From JASBTN01 sp965228805 (GTDB lineage: Bacteria; Pseudomonadota; Alphaproteobacteria; Rhodobacterales; Rhodobacteraceae): DNA of 64,000 nt. Position 1 is the first letter of the stretch. Each line of letters opens with the position of its first letter. The position numbers were made by a program, and so were the translations under genes. Below the pieces are notes generated by a model. The model worked only from the letters and a program-made list of their open reading frames with translations, was not told the DNA's origin and ran no database searches. Positions 24,446 to 33,421 of the stretch are shown piece after piece. Location: NCBI RefSeq assembly GCF_965228805.1, contig NZ_CBDDIE010000003.1, positions 2,728,001 to 2,792,000 on the forward strand, written 5' to 3'.

Positions 24446-24701
24446 ATGTCCCTCCTTCTGATCCTTGCCTGTCTCTGGGGGGCTGGCCGCCACCGGCGTG
24501 GCCTTCCTGCCGATGCGCACGCAGTACGTGCCGGGGCTGTTCCTGCTGGTGATGGCCCCGATCCTGATGTATTTCATTGCAAAAGAGCACGGGCTGGTTG
24601 TTTTTGCCCTTGCGCTCGCGGCATTTCTGTCCATGTTCCGCCGTCCATTGATCTATTTCGCCCGGCGTGCGCTGGGTCGCCATTCGGAGCCGCAGGAATG
24701 A
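24446..24701 (+). pseudogene. DUF2484 family membrane protein gene with a +1 frameshift in a G6 run
   Basis: The ATG at 24446 reads MSLLLILACLWG and then goes out of frame at six G (24477-24482). Removing one G restores a continuous product, LACLWGLAATGVAFLPMR onward, to the stop at 24699-24701. The restored protein of about 84 residues has two or three hydrophobic segments and parallels the next gene along its length (ACxW, FLPMR/MFPSR, PILMYF/PILGFV, RRPLIYF/RWPVIYL). The next start overlaps the stop by ATGA, as in an intact operon. Sequencing error in a homopolymer, a recent mutation or slippage are all possible. Confidence 0.75.
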
Positions 24702-24946
24702 CCCTGTCTCTTACCTTTGCCTGCGCCTGGGCGGTGCTTGCCAATGTGATCGCGATGTTCCCCTCTCGCCGCCAGCATTGGCCGGCGGCCTGGGCACTGA
24801 TCGCCGTGGGCATTCCGATCCTGGGCTTCGTCACCTATGAGAACGGCCCGCTGGTGGCCATTGTCGTGGCGGCGGCCGGCATGTCGATCCTGCGCTGGCC
24901 GGTGATCTACCTGACCCGCTGGGTACGCGCGCGGGTGAGCCGGTAG
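24698..24946 (+). CDS. DUF2484 family small membrane protein
   Basis: An 82-residue protein with hydrophobic segments at about 3-20, 30-47 and 52-65 and a basic C-terminal RWVRARVSR. Members of this family sit between murC and murB in Rhodobacterales; no function is known, and a role near the cell-wall machinery is inferred only from that constant position. It is coupled to the upstream paralogue by ATGA. It ends 104 bases before murB. Confidence 0.75.
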   Translation: MTLSLTFACAWAVLANVIAMFPSRRQHWPAAWALIAVGIPILGFVTYENGPLVAIVVAAAGMSILRWPVIYLTRWVRARVSR

Positions 24947-25050
24947 CGCCGCTCCAAGGTTGTCTTATTCGCTGACGCTCGATGGACGTCCTGCACAGGG
25001 AGTTCTCGCGCCCCCTTGGCACGCGTCCCCCCCGCCGCTATGACGCAAAC

Positions 25051-25980
25051 ATGAGCTTTGATCTGCCCCCGGTGCGTGGCACCTTGACCGAGAACCGTCC
25101 TCTGAACGACCTGACCTGGCTGCGCGTGGGCGGGCCTGCGGATTGGCTGTTTCAGCCTGCAGATGTCGAGGATCTGCAAGATTTTCTGGCGGCGCTCGAC
25201 CCGTCCATCCCGGTCTTTCCAATGGGGGTGGGCTCGAACCTGATCGTGCGTGACGGCGGCATTCGTGGCGTGGTGATCCGCATGGGGCGCGGCTTCAACG
25301 GGATCGAGGTGGAAGGCACCCGCGTCACCGCCGGTGTCGCCGCGCTGGATGCCCATGTGGCGCGCAAGGCGGCAGCGGCGGGTGTGAACCTGACCTTTCT
25401 GCGCACCATCCCTGGTGCGATCGGTGGCGCGGTGCGGATGAACGCAGGCTGTTATGGCGATTACGTGGCGGATGTTTTTGTCTCGGCCAAGGCGGTCACG
25501 CGGGCAGGGGAGTTGGTGACACTGACCACCGACGATCTGAACTTCGCCTACCGCCAGACCGACCTGCCCGAGGGCTGGGTGCTGGTTGAGGCCACATTCG
25601 AAGGCCCGGCAGGTGACCCTGCCGAGTTGGAGGCGCATATGGCCACGCAGCTCGCCAAACGGGACGAAACCCAGCCCACCAAGGACCGTACGGCGGGCAG
25701 CACCTTCCGCAACCCGGCGGGCTTCAGCTCGACCGGCAAGGCGGATGACACCCACGACCTCAAAGCATGGAAGGTGATCGACGACGCCGGGATGCGCGGT
25801 GCAACCCTGGGTGGGGCGCAGATGAACCGGATGCATTCGAACTTTCTGACCAACACAGGCGAGGCCACGGCGGCCGACCTGGAAGGCCTTGGTGAATTGG
25901 TCAGAAAAAAGGTTTACGAGAACAGCGGCATAGCGCTACAATGGGAAATCAAGCGGGTCGGTGAACCTGTGGTTGACTAG
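25051..25980 (+). CDS. murB: UDP-N-acetylmuramate dehydrogenase
   Basis: A 309-residue FAD enzyme making UDP-MurNAc. It shows LRVGGPADWLF, MGVGSNLIVRDGG, the flavin stretch GAIGGAVRMNAGCYG, the catalytic Ser in AGSTFRNP, and a C-terminal MHSNFLTNTGEATAADL with the second acid. It is the short form without the E. coli insert. The ATG at 25051 gives the usual family start; an in-frame ATG at 24982 adds 23 residues without family likeness. Confidence 0.93.
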   Translation: MSFDLPPVRGTLTENRPLNDLTWLRVGGPADWLFQPADVEDLQDFLAALDPSIPVFPMGVGSNLIVRDGGIRGVVIRMGRGFNGIEVEGTRVTAGVAALDAHVARKAAAAGVNLTFLRTIPGAIGGAVRMNAGCYGDYVADVFVSAKAVTRAGELVTLTTDDLNFAYRQTDLPEGWVLVEATFEGPAGDPAELEAHMATQLAKRDETQPTKDRTAGSTFRNPAGFSSTGKADDTHDLKAWKVIDDAGMRGATLGGAQMNRMHSNFLTNTGEATAADLEGLGELVRKKVYENSGIALQWEIKRVGEPVVD

Positions 25981-26140
25981 GGGCGTCGCGAACGTTCCGA
26001 CCTTGCCCTCAACGAAGGGCGCAGCAGTATACTCAGAACAACGGACCACAACGGTTCGACATAATCATCAAGGGTCGGAAAAACCGGTCCGTTAACGAGG
26101 CAAAAGGGCCGGTAAACGGCCTTGGTACGAGGCAACTAAC

Positions 26141-27061
26141 GTGGGCAAGTCGAGCAGGACAGCCCCGAAAGTCGCGGTCTTGATGGGTGGCCCCTCGGCA
26201 GAACGCGAGGTCTCCCTGAGCTCCGGGCGCGAATGCGCCACGGCTTTGCGGGAAGAAGGTTTCGAGGTCATCGAAATCGACGCGGGCGCGGACCTTGTGG
26301 CGCGCCTTGAGAGTGTTCAGCCAGATGTGGTCTTCAACGCGCTCCACGGTCGCTGGGGCGAGGATGGCTGCGTGCAGGGTGTGCTGGAGTGGTTGGGCCT
26401 GCCCTATACGCATTCCGGCGTGCTGGCCTCAGCCCTGGCGATGGACAAGGAACGGTCGAAACAGGTGTTCCGCGAAGCGGGGCTGCCGGTGGTGCACAGC
26501 GTGCTGGCTGACAAGGCCGAGGTGCAGGCGCGTCATGTGATCGAACCGCCCTATGTGGTCAAACCCAACAACGAAGGCAGCTCGGTCGGCATCTATATCG
26601 TGAATGAAGGCGCCAACTCCCCGCCGAAACTGTCTGACAGCATGCCCGACACGGTCATGGTCGAAACCTATGCGCCCGGGCGCGAGATGACGACCGCGGT
26701 GATGGGCAACAGGGCCATGGGCGTGACCGACATCATTACCGATGGCTGGTACGACTATGACGCCAAGTACAAGGAGGGCGGTTCGCGTCACGAACTGCCC
26801 GCCAACATCCCTGCCGAGATCGAGGCGGCCTGCCTGGACTACGCCCTGCGCGCCCATGACGCGCTGGGCTGTCGCGGCGTGTCGCGCACTGATTTCCGCT
26901 GGGACGAGGCCCGTGGCCTGGACGGGCTGATCATCCTCGAGGTCAACACCCAACCCGGCATGACGCCCACCTCTCTGGTGCCCGAACAGGCAGCCCATAT
27001 GGGCATGAGCTTTGGCGATATCTGCCGCTGGATGGTGGAGGACGCATCATGCAATCGCTGA
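26141..27061 (+). CDS. ddl: D-alanine--D-alanine ligase
   Basis: A 306-residue ATP-grasp ligase. The N-terminal VLMGGPSAEREVSL, the ATP loop NNEGSSVGIY, SRTDFRWDE and the metal-binding EVNTQPGMTPTSLVP are all present. The start is GTG at 26141, 8 bases after GAGG. About 160 bases separate it from murB, including a weak hairpin just upstream (GGCCG-GTAAA-CGGCC, 26107-26121), so a separate promoter is possible. ftsQ begins inside its last codons. Confidence 0.93.
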   Translation: MGKSSRTAPKVAVLMGGPSAEREVSLSSGRECATALREEGFEVIEIDAGADLVARLESVQPDVVFNALHGRWGEDGCVQGVLEWLGLPYTHSGVLASALAMDKERSKQVFREAGLPVVHSVLADKAEVQARHVIEPPYVVKPNNEGSSVGIYIVNEGANSPPKLSDSMPDTVMVETYAPGREMTTAVMGNRAMGVTDIITDGWYDYDAKYKEGGSRHELPANIPAEIEAACLDYALRAHDALGCRGVSRTDFRWDEARGLDGLIILEVNTQPGMTPTSLVPEQAAHMGMSFGDICRWMVEDASCNR

Positions 27062-27948
27062 GCGCTTCCCGCCCCGCTGCGGCCCCTCAGAAACGTGATC
27101 CAGCCCCCTCGCGTGTGGCCTATAAGGCGCATCGCTTGTGGCTGACCCCCTTCGTGCGGCAGCTGACCCGCGTGGGCCTACCGGTCTTTGTCGTGACCCT
27201 GGCCGCCGGTGTCTACCTGGCGGATGGCGACCGGCGCGAGGCGCTGATGACAAAGGCGCAGGAAATGCGCCGTGCGGTCGAGGAACGCCCCGAATTCATG
27301 GTCAAGCTGATGGTGATTGAAGGTGCAACCCCCGTGGTCGACGATGCGATCCGCCAGCTGATGCCTATCGAGTTTCCGATCTCCAGTTTCGACCTGGACC
27401 TTGAAGCCATGCAGGCCGAGGTCGCCGCGCTGGATGTGATCGAACAGGTCGACCTGCGGGTGCGCCCCGGCGGCGTGTTGGAGGTCAAGGTGCGTGAACG
27501 TGAACCGGTGGTGTTGTGGCGCACCTCTGCGTCCTTGGAGATGCTGGATGGCACCGGCCACCGGGTCGCGACGATTTCCTCGCGCGCCGGACGGGCCGAC
27601 CTGCCGCTGTTGGCCGGAGCAGGGGCCTCGGACCGGGTGCCGGAGGCGATGGCGATCCTGCGCGCGGCCAGCCCGCTGCGTGGCAAGCTGCGCGGGCTCG
27701 TGCGCATGGGCGAACGCCGTTGGGACGTGGTCCTGGAGGGCGAACAGCGCATCCTTCTGCCCGAAGACAACCCCGTTCAGGCGCTTGAGCAGGTGCTCGC
27801 CCTGGACCAGGCGCAGGAGCTTCTGGCCCGCGACCTGACCGTGATCGACATGCGCAACCCGTCGCGCCCGACCCTGCGCATGAGTCAATCCGCAACCGAA
27901 GAATTGCGCCGTATCAAAGGCCTGGAATTGGGAGGCCCCGCACAATGA
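27049..27948 (+). CDS. ftsQ: Cell-division protein FtsQ
   Basis: A 299-residue bitopic divisome protein. A basic cytoplasmic N-terminus (residues 1-47) is followed by one transmembrane helix (about 48-63), a POTRA domain (FMVKLMVIEGATPVVDDAI, about 84-150) and the FtsQ beta domain. It overlaps ddl by 13 bases and ftsA by 4. It connects FtsB/FtsL with later septal proteins in the periplasm. Function comes from family and gene order. Confidence 0.9.
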   Translation: MQSLSASRPAAAPQKRDPAPSRVAYKAHRLWLTPFVRQLTRVGLPVFVVTLAAGVYLADGDRREALMTKAQEMRRAVEERPEFMVKLMVIEGATPVVDDAIRQLMPIEFPISSFDLDLEAMQAEVAALDVIEQVDLRVRPGGVLEVKVREREPVVLWRTSASLEMLDGTGHRVATISSRAGRADLPLLAGAGASDRVPEAMAILRAASPLRGKLRGLVRMGERRWDVVLEGEQRILLPEDNPVQALEQVLALDQAQELLARDLTVIDMRNPSRPTLRMSQSATEELRRIKGLELGGPAQ

Positions 27949-29279
27949 CCGATCTTTACGCCCAACAACGCGCCATGCGCGCTCACCGCACTGCTGCGAT
28001 GCAGCGCGGGGTGATTGCCATCCTGGACGTCGGCAGCTCGAAAATCGGTTGCCTGGTTCTGCGCTTCGACGGGCCGGATCGGTTCCGCGAGGCCGACGGA
28101 GTCGGCACCATGGCTGGACAATCCGCCTTCCGGGTGATCGGTGCGGCCACCACCCGCTCGCGCGGGGTGCGCTTTGGCGAGATCGACGCGATGCAGGAGA
28201 CCGAGCGCGCCATCCGTACTGCGGTGCAGGCGGCGCAGAAGATGGCGAACATTCGCGTCGACCACGTCATTGCCTGTTTCTCGGGCGGGGCGCCGCGCTC
28301 CTATGGTCTGGCCGGGGCGGTCGATCTGGACGGCGGCAGCGTGACGGAAAACGATGTGGCCCGCGTGCTGGCCTCCTGCGACATGCCGGATATCGGCGAA
28401 GGCCGCGAGGTGCTGCATGCTCAGCCGGTGAACTTTGCGCTGGACCATCGCTCGGGCCTGAAGGACCCGCGCGGGCAGATCGGCAACCGCCTGTCGGTGG
28501 ACATGCATGTGCTGACCGTCGACAGCGCGGTCATTCGCAACCTGCTTTATTGCATCAAGCGCTGCGACCTGGATGTCGCGGGGTTGGCCAGCTCTGCCTA
28601 TGTCTCATCGGTCTCGGCACTGGTCGAGGATGAACAGGAGCTGGGGGCGGCCTGCATCGACTTTGGCGGCGGCTCGACCGGCCTGTCGATCTTCATGAAG
28701 AAACACATGATCTATGGCGATAGCGTGCGCCTGGGTGGCGATCACGTGACCGCCGATATCTCGAAGGGGCTGCAAGTGCCCATGGCCACCGCCGAACGGA
28801 TCAAGACCTTCTACGGCGGGGTGCATGCGACCGGCATGGACGACCGCGAGATGATCGAGATCGGTGGCGAGACCGGCGATTGGGAACACGACCGTCGCAC
28901 GGTCAGCCGCTCTGACCTGATTGCTATCATGCGCCCACGGGTCGAGGAGATCCTGGAAGAGGCGCGGGGCCTCCTGGACGCCGCAGGTTTCGATCATCTG
29001 CCCAGCCAGCAGATCGTGCTGACCGGCGGGGCCAGCCAGATCCCCGGTCTCGACGGGCTTGCACCGCGTATCCTGGGCCAGCAGGTGCGCATCGGCCGCC
29101 CCTTGCGCGTGCAGGGCCTGCCGCAGAGCGTCACCGGCTCCGCCTTCGCCTCCTCGGTCGGTCTGTGCCTGTTCGCGGCACACCCGCAGGATGAATGGTG
29201 GGATTTCGACATTCCCGCAGACAGTTATCCGGCCCGGTCGCTGAAGCGCGCCTTGAAGTGGTTTAAGGACAACTGGTAA
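27945..29279 (+). CDS. ftsA: Cell-division protein FtsA
   Basis: A 444-residue actin-like ATPase that ties FtsZ to the membrane. Phosphate loops IAILDVGSSKIGCLV (near 23-37) and CIDFGGGSTGLSIF, and the adenosine loop VLTGGASQIPGL, appear in order; SHS2-type sequence lies between them. The C-terminal SLKRALKWFKDNW is an amphipathic membrane-targeting helix. Its start overlaps the ftsQ stop (ATGA). Confidence 0.93.
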   Translation: MTDLYAQQRAMRAHRTAAMQRGVIAILDVGSSKIGCLVLRFDGPDRFREADGVGTMAGQSAFRVIGAATTRSRGVRFGEIDAMQETERAIRTAVQAAQKMANIRVDHVIACFSGGAPRSYGLAGAVDLDGGSVTENDVARVLASCDMPDIGEGREVLHAQPVNFALDHRSGLKDPRGQIGNRLSVDMHVLTVDSAVIRNLLYCIKRCDLDVAGLASSAYVSSVSALVEDEQELGAACIDFGGGSTGLSIFMKKHMIYGDSVRLGGDHVTADISKGLQVPMATAERIKTFYGGVHATGMDDREMIEIGGETGDWEHDRRTVSRSDLIAIMRPRVEEILEEARGLLDAAGFDHLPSQQIVLTGGASQIPGLDGLAPRILGQQVRIGRPLRVQGLPQSVTGSAFASSVGLCLFAAHPQDEWWDFDIPADSYPARSLKRALKWFKDNW

Positions 29280-29548
29280 GCTGTTGAATAGGCTGAAATG
29301 ATGCCTTTTCCACAGATTTGTCCACAGACACAAGATTTCGTGTGACAAGCGAAATCCTGCTGAAAACCTTTTGAAAACACCCAACATTTTGCGGTGTGTT
29401 GGCGTTTTTCGCGTGACGAAAGCGTGGAAATGAGCCAATATGCCCTGTAATAGGCAGAGCCCCGCTATATCGCGGGGCCACACAGGTAAACGCGCCGAAG
29501 GTTCGGGACGGGACCACATAACGGCGACAGTAACAGGCGGACAGAGCG
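29280..29548 (+). promoter_or_regulatory. ftsA-ftsZ intergenic leader with a hairpin
   Basis: This 269-base stretch is locally A/T-rich and has no gene. It holds a perfect hairpin GCCCCGC-TATATC-GCGGGGC (29459-29478), 71 bases before the ftsZ start, with no T run after it. A separate ftsZ promoter is likely in the A/T-rich part (29290-29460), but I cannot name its boxes with confidence. Confidence 0.4.
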
Positions 29549-31171
29549 ATGACCTTGAACCTCACCATGCCCGGTCAGGAAGAGCTGAAACCCCGGATCA
29601 CCGTGTTCGGTGTCGGTGGCGCGGGTGGCAACGCGGTCAACAACATGATCGAAAAGGAACTGGAAGGGGTCGAGTTCGTCGTGGCGAACACCGACGCCCA
29701 GGCGCTGCAGCAGTCGAAGGCTGGCGCGCGCATCCAGATGGGTGTGAAGGTCACCGAAGGTCTGGGCGCGGGCGCCCGTGCCTCGGTCGGAGCCGCCGCC
29801 GCCGAAGAGACCATCGAGGAAATCGTAGACCACCTGGCTGGCGCCCACATGTGCTTCATCACCGCCGGCATGGGCGGGGGCACCGGCACCGGTGCTGCCC
29901 CGATCATCGCGCAGGCCGCGCGTGAGCTGGGCGTGCTGACGGTCGGCGTCGTGACCAAACCGTTCCAGTTCGAAGGCGCCAAGCGCATGCGCCAGGCCGA
30001 GGATGGCGTCGAGCAGCTGCAGAAGATGGTCGACACGCTGATCATCATTCCGAACCAGAACCTGTTCCGCCTGGCCAACGAGAAGACCACCTTTACAGAG
30101 GCCTTCAGCCTGGCCGATGACGTTCTGTACCAGGGCGTCAAGGGCGTGACCGACCTGATGGTGCGCCCGGGCCTGATCAACCTCGACTTCGCCGACGTGC
30201 GCGCGGTGATGGACGAGATGGGCAAGGCGATGATGGGCACCGGCGAGGCCGCGGGCGAGGATCGCGCGATCCAGGCCGCCGAGAAGGCCATCGCCAACCC
30301 GCTGCTGGACGAAATCAGCCTGCGTGGCGCCAAGGGTGTGCTGATCAACATCACCGGTGGCTACGACCTGACCCTGTTCGAACTGGACGAGGCCGCCAAC
30401 CGCATCCGCGAAGAGGTGGACCAGGACGCCAACATCATCGTGGGCTCGACGCTGGACCCGGATATTGACGGCAACATGCGCGTGTCGGTCGTGGCGACCG
30501 GCATCGACGCCGCCGAAGTGGTGCAGGACATCCCGGTGCCGCGTCGCCGCCTGGCCGAACCGCTGGCTGCCGCGCCGGTGGCCGAGGAACCGGCTCCGGT
30601 CGAGGAACCTGTCGCGGTTGAGGAAACCACCGCCGAACGCACCCTGTTCGACGAGGGCCTGGACGCCACCGCGGCGGCCGCCGAAGAGCAGGTTGAAAAC
30701 GTCTTCCCGGCCGAGGAAGCCGGTGGCGATCTGCCGCCGCCTGCCTACCAGCCGCAGCAAGCTCAGCCGGAACCGGCCGCGCCTGCCGCCCCGGCCGCCT
30801 ATGGTGGCGGCTACGACGGTGGCTACGAGGACGAGGCCGAAGTGGCCCAGTTCGTTGCCCCCAAGGCCCCGGTGCCGGGCACCCCGACGCCGGAAGCTCT
30901 GGCCCGCCTGCAGGCGGCCGTGCAGAACCAGCCGCGCGCCCAGGGCATGGCCCCGCAACCGCAGGCCCAGCAGCCCGCGCAGCCCGGTGGCGACAAGCCG
31001 CGTTTCGGGATCAACTCGTTGATCAACCGCATGACCGGCCATGGCGCCGAGGCCCAGGGCCAACCCGCCCGCCAGCAACCGCCGGTGCAGGCGCAGCAGC
31101 AGGAGCCTGCGATGGACCCGGAGCAGGAAAAGGTGGAAATCCCCGCATTCCTGCGCCGCCAGGCCAACTAA
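29549..31171 (+). CDS. ftsZ: Cell-division protein FtsZ
   Basis: A 540-residue tubulin-like GTPase that forms the Z-ring. The GTP loop GMGGGTGTGAAP lies near residues 108-119, and the T7-loop NLDFADVR near 211. The core ends about residue 330. A long Glu/Pro/Ala, then Gln/Pro-rich linker (about 330-520) follows, and the tail EIPAFLRRQAN matches the alphaproteobacterial conserved C-terminal peptide that binds FtsA. The length is usual for Rhodobacterales. A terminator follows. Confidence 0.95.
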   Translation: MTLNLTMPGQEELKPRITVFGVGGAGGNAVNNMIEKELEGVEFVVANTDAQALQQSKAGARIQMGVKVTEGLGAGARASVGAAAAEETIEEIVDHLAGAHMCFITAGMGGGTGTGAAPIIAQAARELGVLTVGVVTKPFQFEGAKRMRQAEDGVEQLQKMVDTLIIIPNQNLFRLANEKTTFTEAFSLADDVLYQGVKGVTDLMVRPGLINLDFADVRAVMDEMGKAMMGTGEAAGEDRAIQAAEKAIANPLLDEISLRGAKGVLINITGGYDLTLFELDEAANRIREEVDQDANIIVGSTLDPDIDGNMRVSVVATGIDAAEVVQDIPVPRRRLAEPLAAAPVAEEPAPVEEPVAVEETTAERTLFDEGLDATAAAAEEQVENVFPAEEAGGDLPPPAYQPQQAQPEPAAPAAPAAYGGGYDGGYEDEAEVAQFVAPKAPVPGTPTPEALARLQAAVQNQPRAQGMAPQPQAQQPAQPGGDKPRFGINSLINRMTGHGAEAQGQPARQQPPVQAQQQEPAMDPEQEKVEIPAFLRRQAN

Positions 31172-31202
31172 GACAGCAAAATCGCAGTCACATCTGATCC
31201 AG

Positions 31203-31234
31203 AAGGGGCCGGTTCCAACCGGCCCTTTTCTTTT
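31203..31234 (+). terminator. Rho-independent terminator of ftsZ
   Basis: GGGCCGGT (31206-31213) pairs with ACCGGCCC (31218-31225), followed by TTTTCTTTT. It closes the division cluster before lpxC. In the rest of the 232-base gap to lpxC there is another small hairpin TTGGGC/GCCCAA (31269-31288) and A/T-rich sequence that may hold the lpxC promoter. Confidence 0.85.
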
Positions 31235-31403
31235 GTATTTCAGCAGCTTGAGTGGGAATTAATTATGCTTGGGCGGGGTTCTGCCCAAAGGTTACCAGGA
31301 TGTTTCAATCCGTTACAAACTTTGAGTTGAGGTTACAGTTTCGTGACAGTACCTCATTCGCAACCGGGCAAACTGAGTCCGGGAGGCAACCCATGGATTC
31401 GTC

Positions 31404-32327
31404 GTGCAGACAACCCTTGCGACCCCCGTCACCTTCTCTGGCACCGGCCTGCATTCAGGCCGCCCTGTGCGCATGACCGTGAACCCGGCCCCGGCGGGCC
31501 ACGGGATTCGGTTCCGGCGCACGGACGTGACCGATGGGCGCGACAATATCCTGCCTGCACATTGGCGCGAGGTCGAACAGACCGCGCTTTGCACCCGTCT
31601 GATCAACGCGGATGGGGTCACCCTGTCAACCATCGAACATATCATGGCCGCTCTGGCGGGCTGTGGCATCCACAACGCCCTGATCGACATTGACGGGGCC
31701 GAGGTGCCGATCCTGGACGGTTCCTCCAGCAAGTTTGTTGCCCGCCTGATCGAGGCTGGCAGCCGCGAACAGGACCGCCCCGTGCATGTGCTGCGCGTGC
31801 TGAAACCGGTCGAAGTGCGCAATGGCGACGCCTGGGCGCGCCTGGAACCCGCTGACGGGTTCGAGATTCGCTTTCACATCGATTTCACCGACGCGGCAAT
31901 CGGCACCCAGGATTTGAGCCTGAACATGGCCAATGGCAGCTTCGTGCGCGAACTGTCGGACTGCCGCACCTTCTGCCGCCAGGCTGACGTGGACACCATG
32001 CGCGCCAACGGGCTGGCGCTGGGGGGCACGCTGGAGAACGCCGTGGTCGTCGATGGGGATGCGGTGCTGAGCCCCGGTGGTCTGCGCCGCGCGGACGAGC
32101 CGGTCCGCCACAAGATGCTGGATGCTCTGGGTGACCTCTACACCGCAGGCGCGCCGATTCTGGGCCGCTATGTGGGGCATAAGGCCGGTCACGCGATGAC
32201 CAATGCGCTCCTGCGCGCCCTGTTCGAGGATGACGCCAACTGGTCGCTGGATGTCAGCGATGCGCAGACCGCGCGTCACCTGCCGGGCGTTGGCGTGGGC
32301 GCGCATGACCTGCCGCTTTCGGCCTGA
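31404..32327 (+). CDS. lpxC: UDP-3-O-acyl-N-acetylglucosamine deacetylase
   Basis: A 307-residue zinc hydrolase, the committed step of lipid A synthesis. FSGTGLHSGRPV near residues 12-23, the zinc His in STIEHIMAAL and the RHKMLDALGDL and GHKAGHAM motifs fit LpxC. The start is GTG at 31404 giving MQTTLATPVTF, the family N-terminus; GGAT lies close before it, and a stronger GGGAGG is 19 bases upstream. Confidence 0.93.
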   Translation: MQTTLATPVTFSGTGLHSGRPVRMTVNPAPAGHGIRFRRTDVTDGRDNILPAHWREVEQTALCTRLINADGVTLSTIEHIMAALAGCGIHNALIDIDGAEVPILDGSSSKFVARLIEAGSREQDRPVHVLRVLKPVEVRNGDAWARLEPADGFEIRFHIDFTDAAIGTQDLSLNMANGSFVRELSDCRTFCRQADVDTMRANGLALGGTLENAVVVDGDAVLSPGGLRRADEPVRHKMLDALGDLYTAGAPILGRYVGHKAGHAMTNALLRALFEDDANWSLDVSDAQTARHLPGVGVGAHDLPLSA

Positions 32328-32482
32328 GACTTTGTCTGATCTGCGGCGGTTCAGGGCGACCGGCAGGAAACGGCTGCAAAATCGACCATAGACCATTTTG
32401 CCCGGAATTTTTCTGTGCTAGTGAGTCTGCAATCAGGCGCGGCTTGGACCGTGCGGGAATGGATTGACGGGGTGGGCGCCAC

Positions 32483-33415
32483 ATGACGCGCAACGGGTTC
32501 GCTACGAAAGCCTTTGTTTCTCTTGCCGTGATTGGCCTGTTGTCGGGCTGCGGCGGTTTCGGATCGATTGGCAGCGGCTCGCTGGGCAGCGGCTCCAGTT
32601 CGGCAGGCAATTCCGGTGGCGGTGGCGGCTTCTTCAGCAGCTTCCGCAGCAACCGCGTCGAACGCAAACCGATCGAGGAATATACCGCCGAAGAAATTTA
32701 CAAGCGCGGCGAATATGACCTGAACAACAACGAGTTCGAAGACGCCGCCAAATGGTTCGGCGAGGTTGAACGCCTGTATCCCTATTCGGAATGGGCCAAG
32801 CGCGGGCTGATCATGCAGGCCTTCGCCCACCACAAGAACCGCGAATATGAACTGTCGCGCGCCACCGCGCAGCGCTTTCTGGACTTCTACCCGGCGGATG
32901 AGGACGCGGCCTATGCGCAGTACCTGCTGGCGCTGAGCTATTATGACCAGATCGACGAGATCGGCCGCGATCAGGGGCTGACCTTCCAGGCGCTCCAGGC
33001 GTTGCGCGTGGTGATCGAACGCTATCCTGACACGGAATATGCGCGTTCGGCGGTGTTGAAATTCGACCTGGCTTTCAACCACCTCGCTGCGAAAGAGATG
33101 GAGATCGGGCGGTACTACCTGAAACGCAACCATTACCCGGCGGCGATCAACCGCTTCCGTGTGGTGGTCGAGCAGTTCCAGACCACCACCCATACGCCCG
33201 AAGCGCTGCACCGTCTGGTCGAGGCCTATCTGGCTCTGGGGCTGGATGCCGAGGCGCAGACCGCGGGCGCGATCCTGGGCCACAACTTCCAGTCGACCGA
33301 GTGGTACGAGGACAGCTATCGCCTGCTGACCGCCAAGGGGTTGGAACCCGAGGCCACGGGCGACAGCTGGCTGGCGACGCTCTATCGCCAACTGGTCCGG
33401 GGCGAATGGCTGTAA
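32483..33415 (+). CDS. bamD: Outer-membrane assembly lipoprotein BamD
   Basis: A 310-residue lipoprotein of the BAM complex. The signal ends in the lipobox LLSGC, so C23 is lipidated; a Gly/Ser linker follows, then TPR helices from about residue 65 (AEEIYKRGEYDLNNNEFEDA, YAQYLLALSYYDQID). It acts at the inner face of the outer membrane with BamA. It lies between lpxC and recN, 6 bases before recN, as is usual in this order. Confidence 0.92.
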   Translation: MTRNGFATKAFVSLAVIGLLSGCGGFGSIGSGSLGSGSSSAGNSGGGGGFFSSFRSNRVERKPIEEYTAEEIYKRGEYDLNNNEFEDAAKWFGEVERLYPYSEWAKRGLIMQAFAHHKNREYELSRATAQRFLDFYPADEDAAYAQYLLALSYYDQIDEIGRDQGLTFQALQALRVVIERYPDTEYARSAVLKFDLAFNHLAAKEMEIGRYYLKRNHYPAAINRFRVVVEQFQTTTHTPEALHRLVEAYLALGLDAEAQTAGAILGHNFQSTEWYEDSYRLLTAKGLEPEATGDSWLATLYRQLVRGEWL

Positions 33416-33421
33416 GCGCCG

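Noticed and set aside
24372..24461. 29-codon frame overlapping the stop of the 447-residue gene (ATGA)
   Set aside because: It runs into the next gene's start and looks like chance; composition gives no support.
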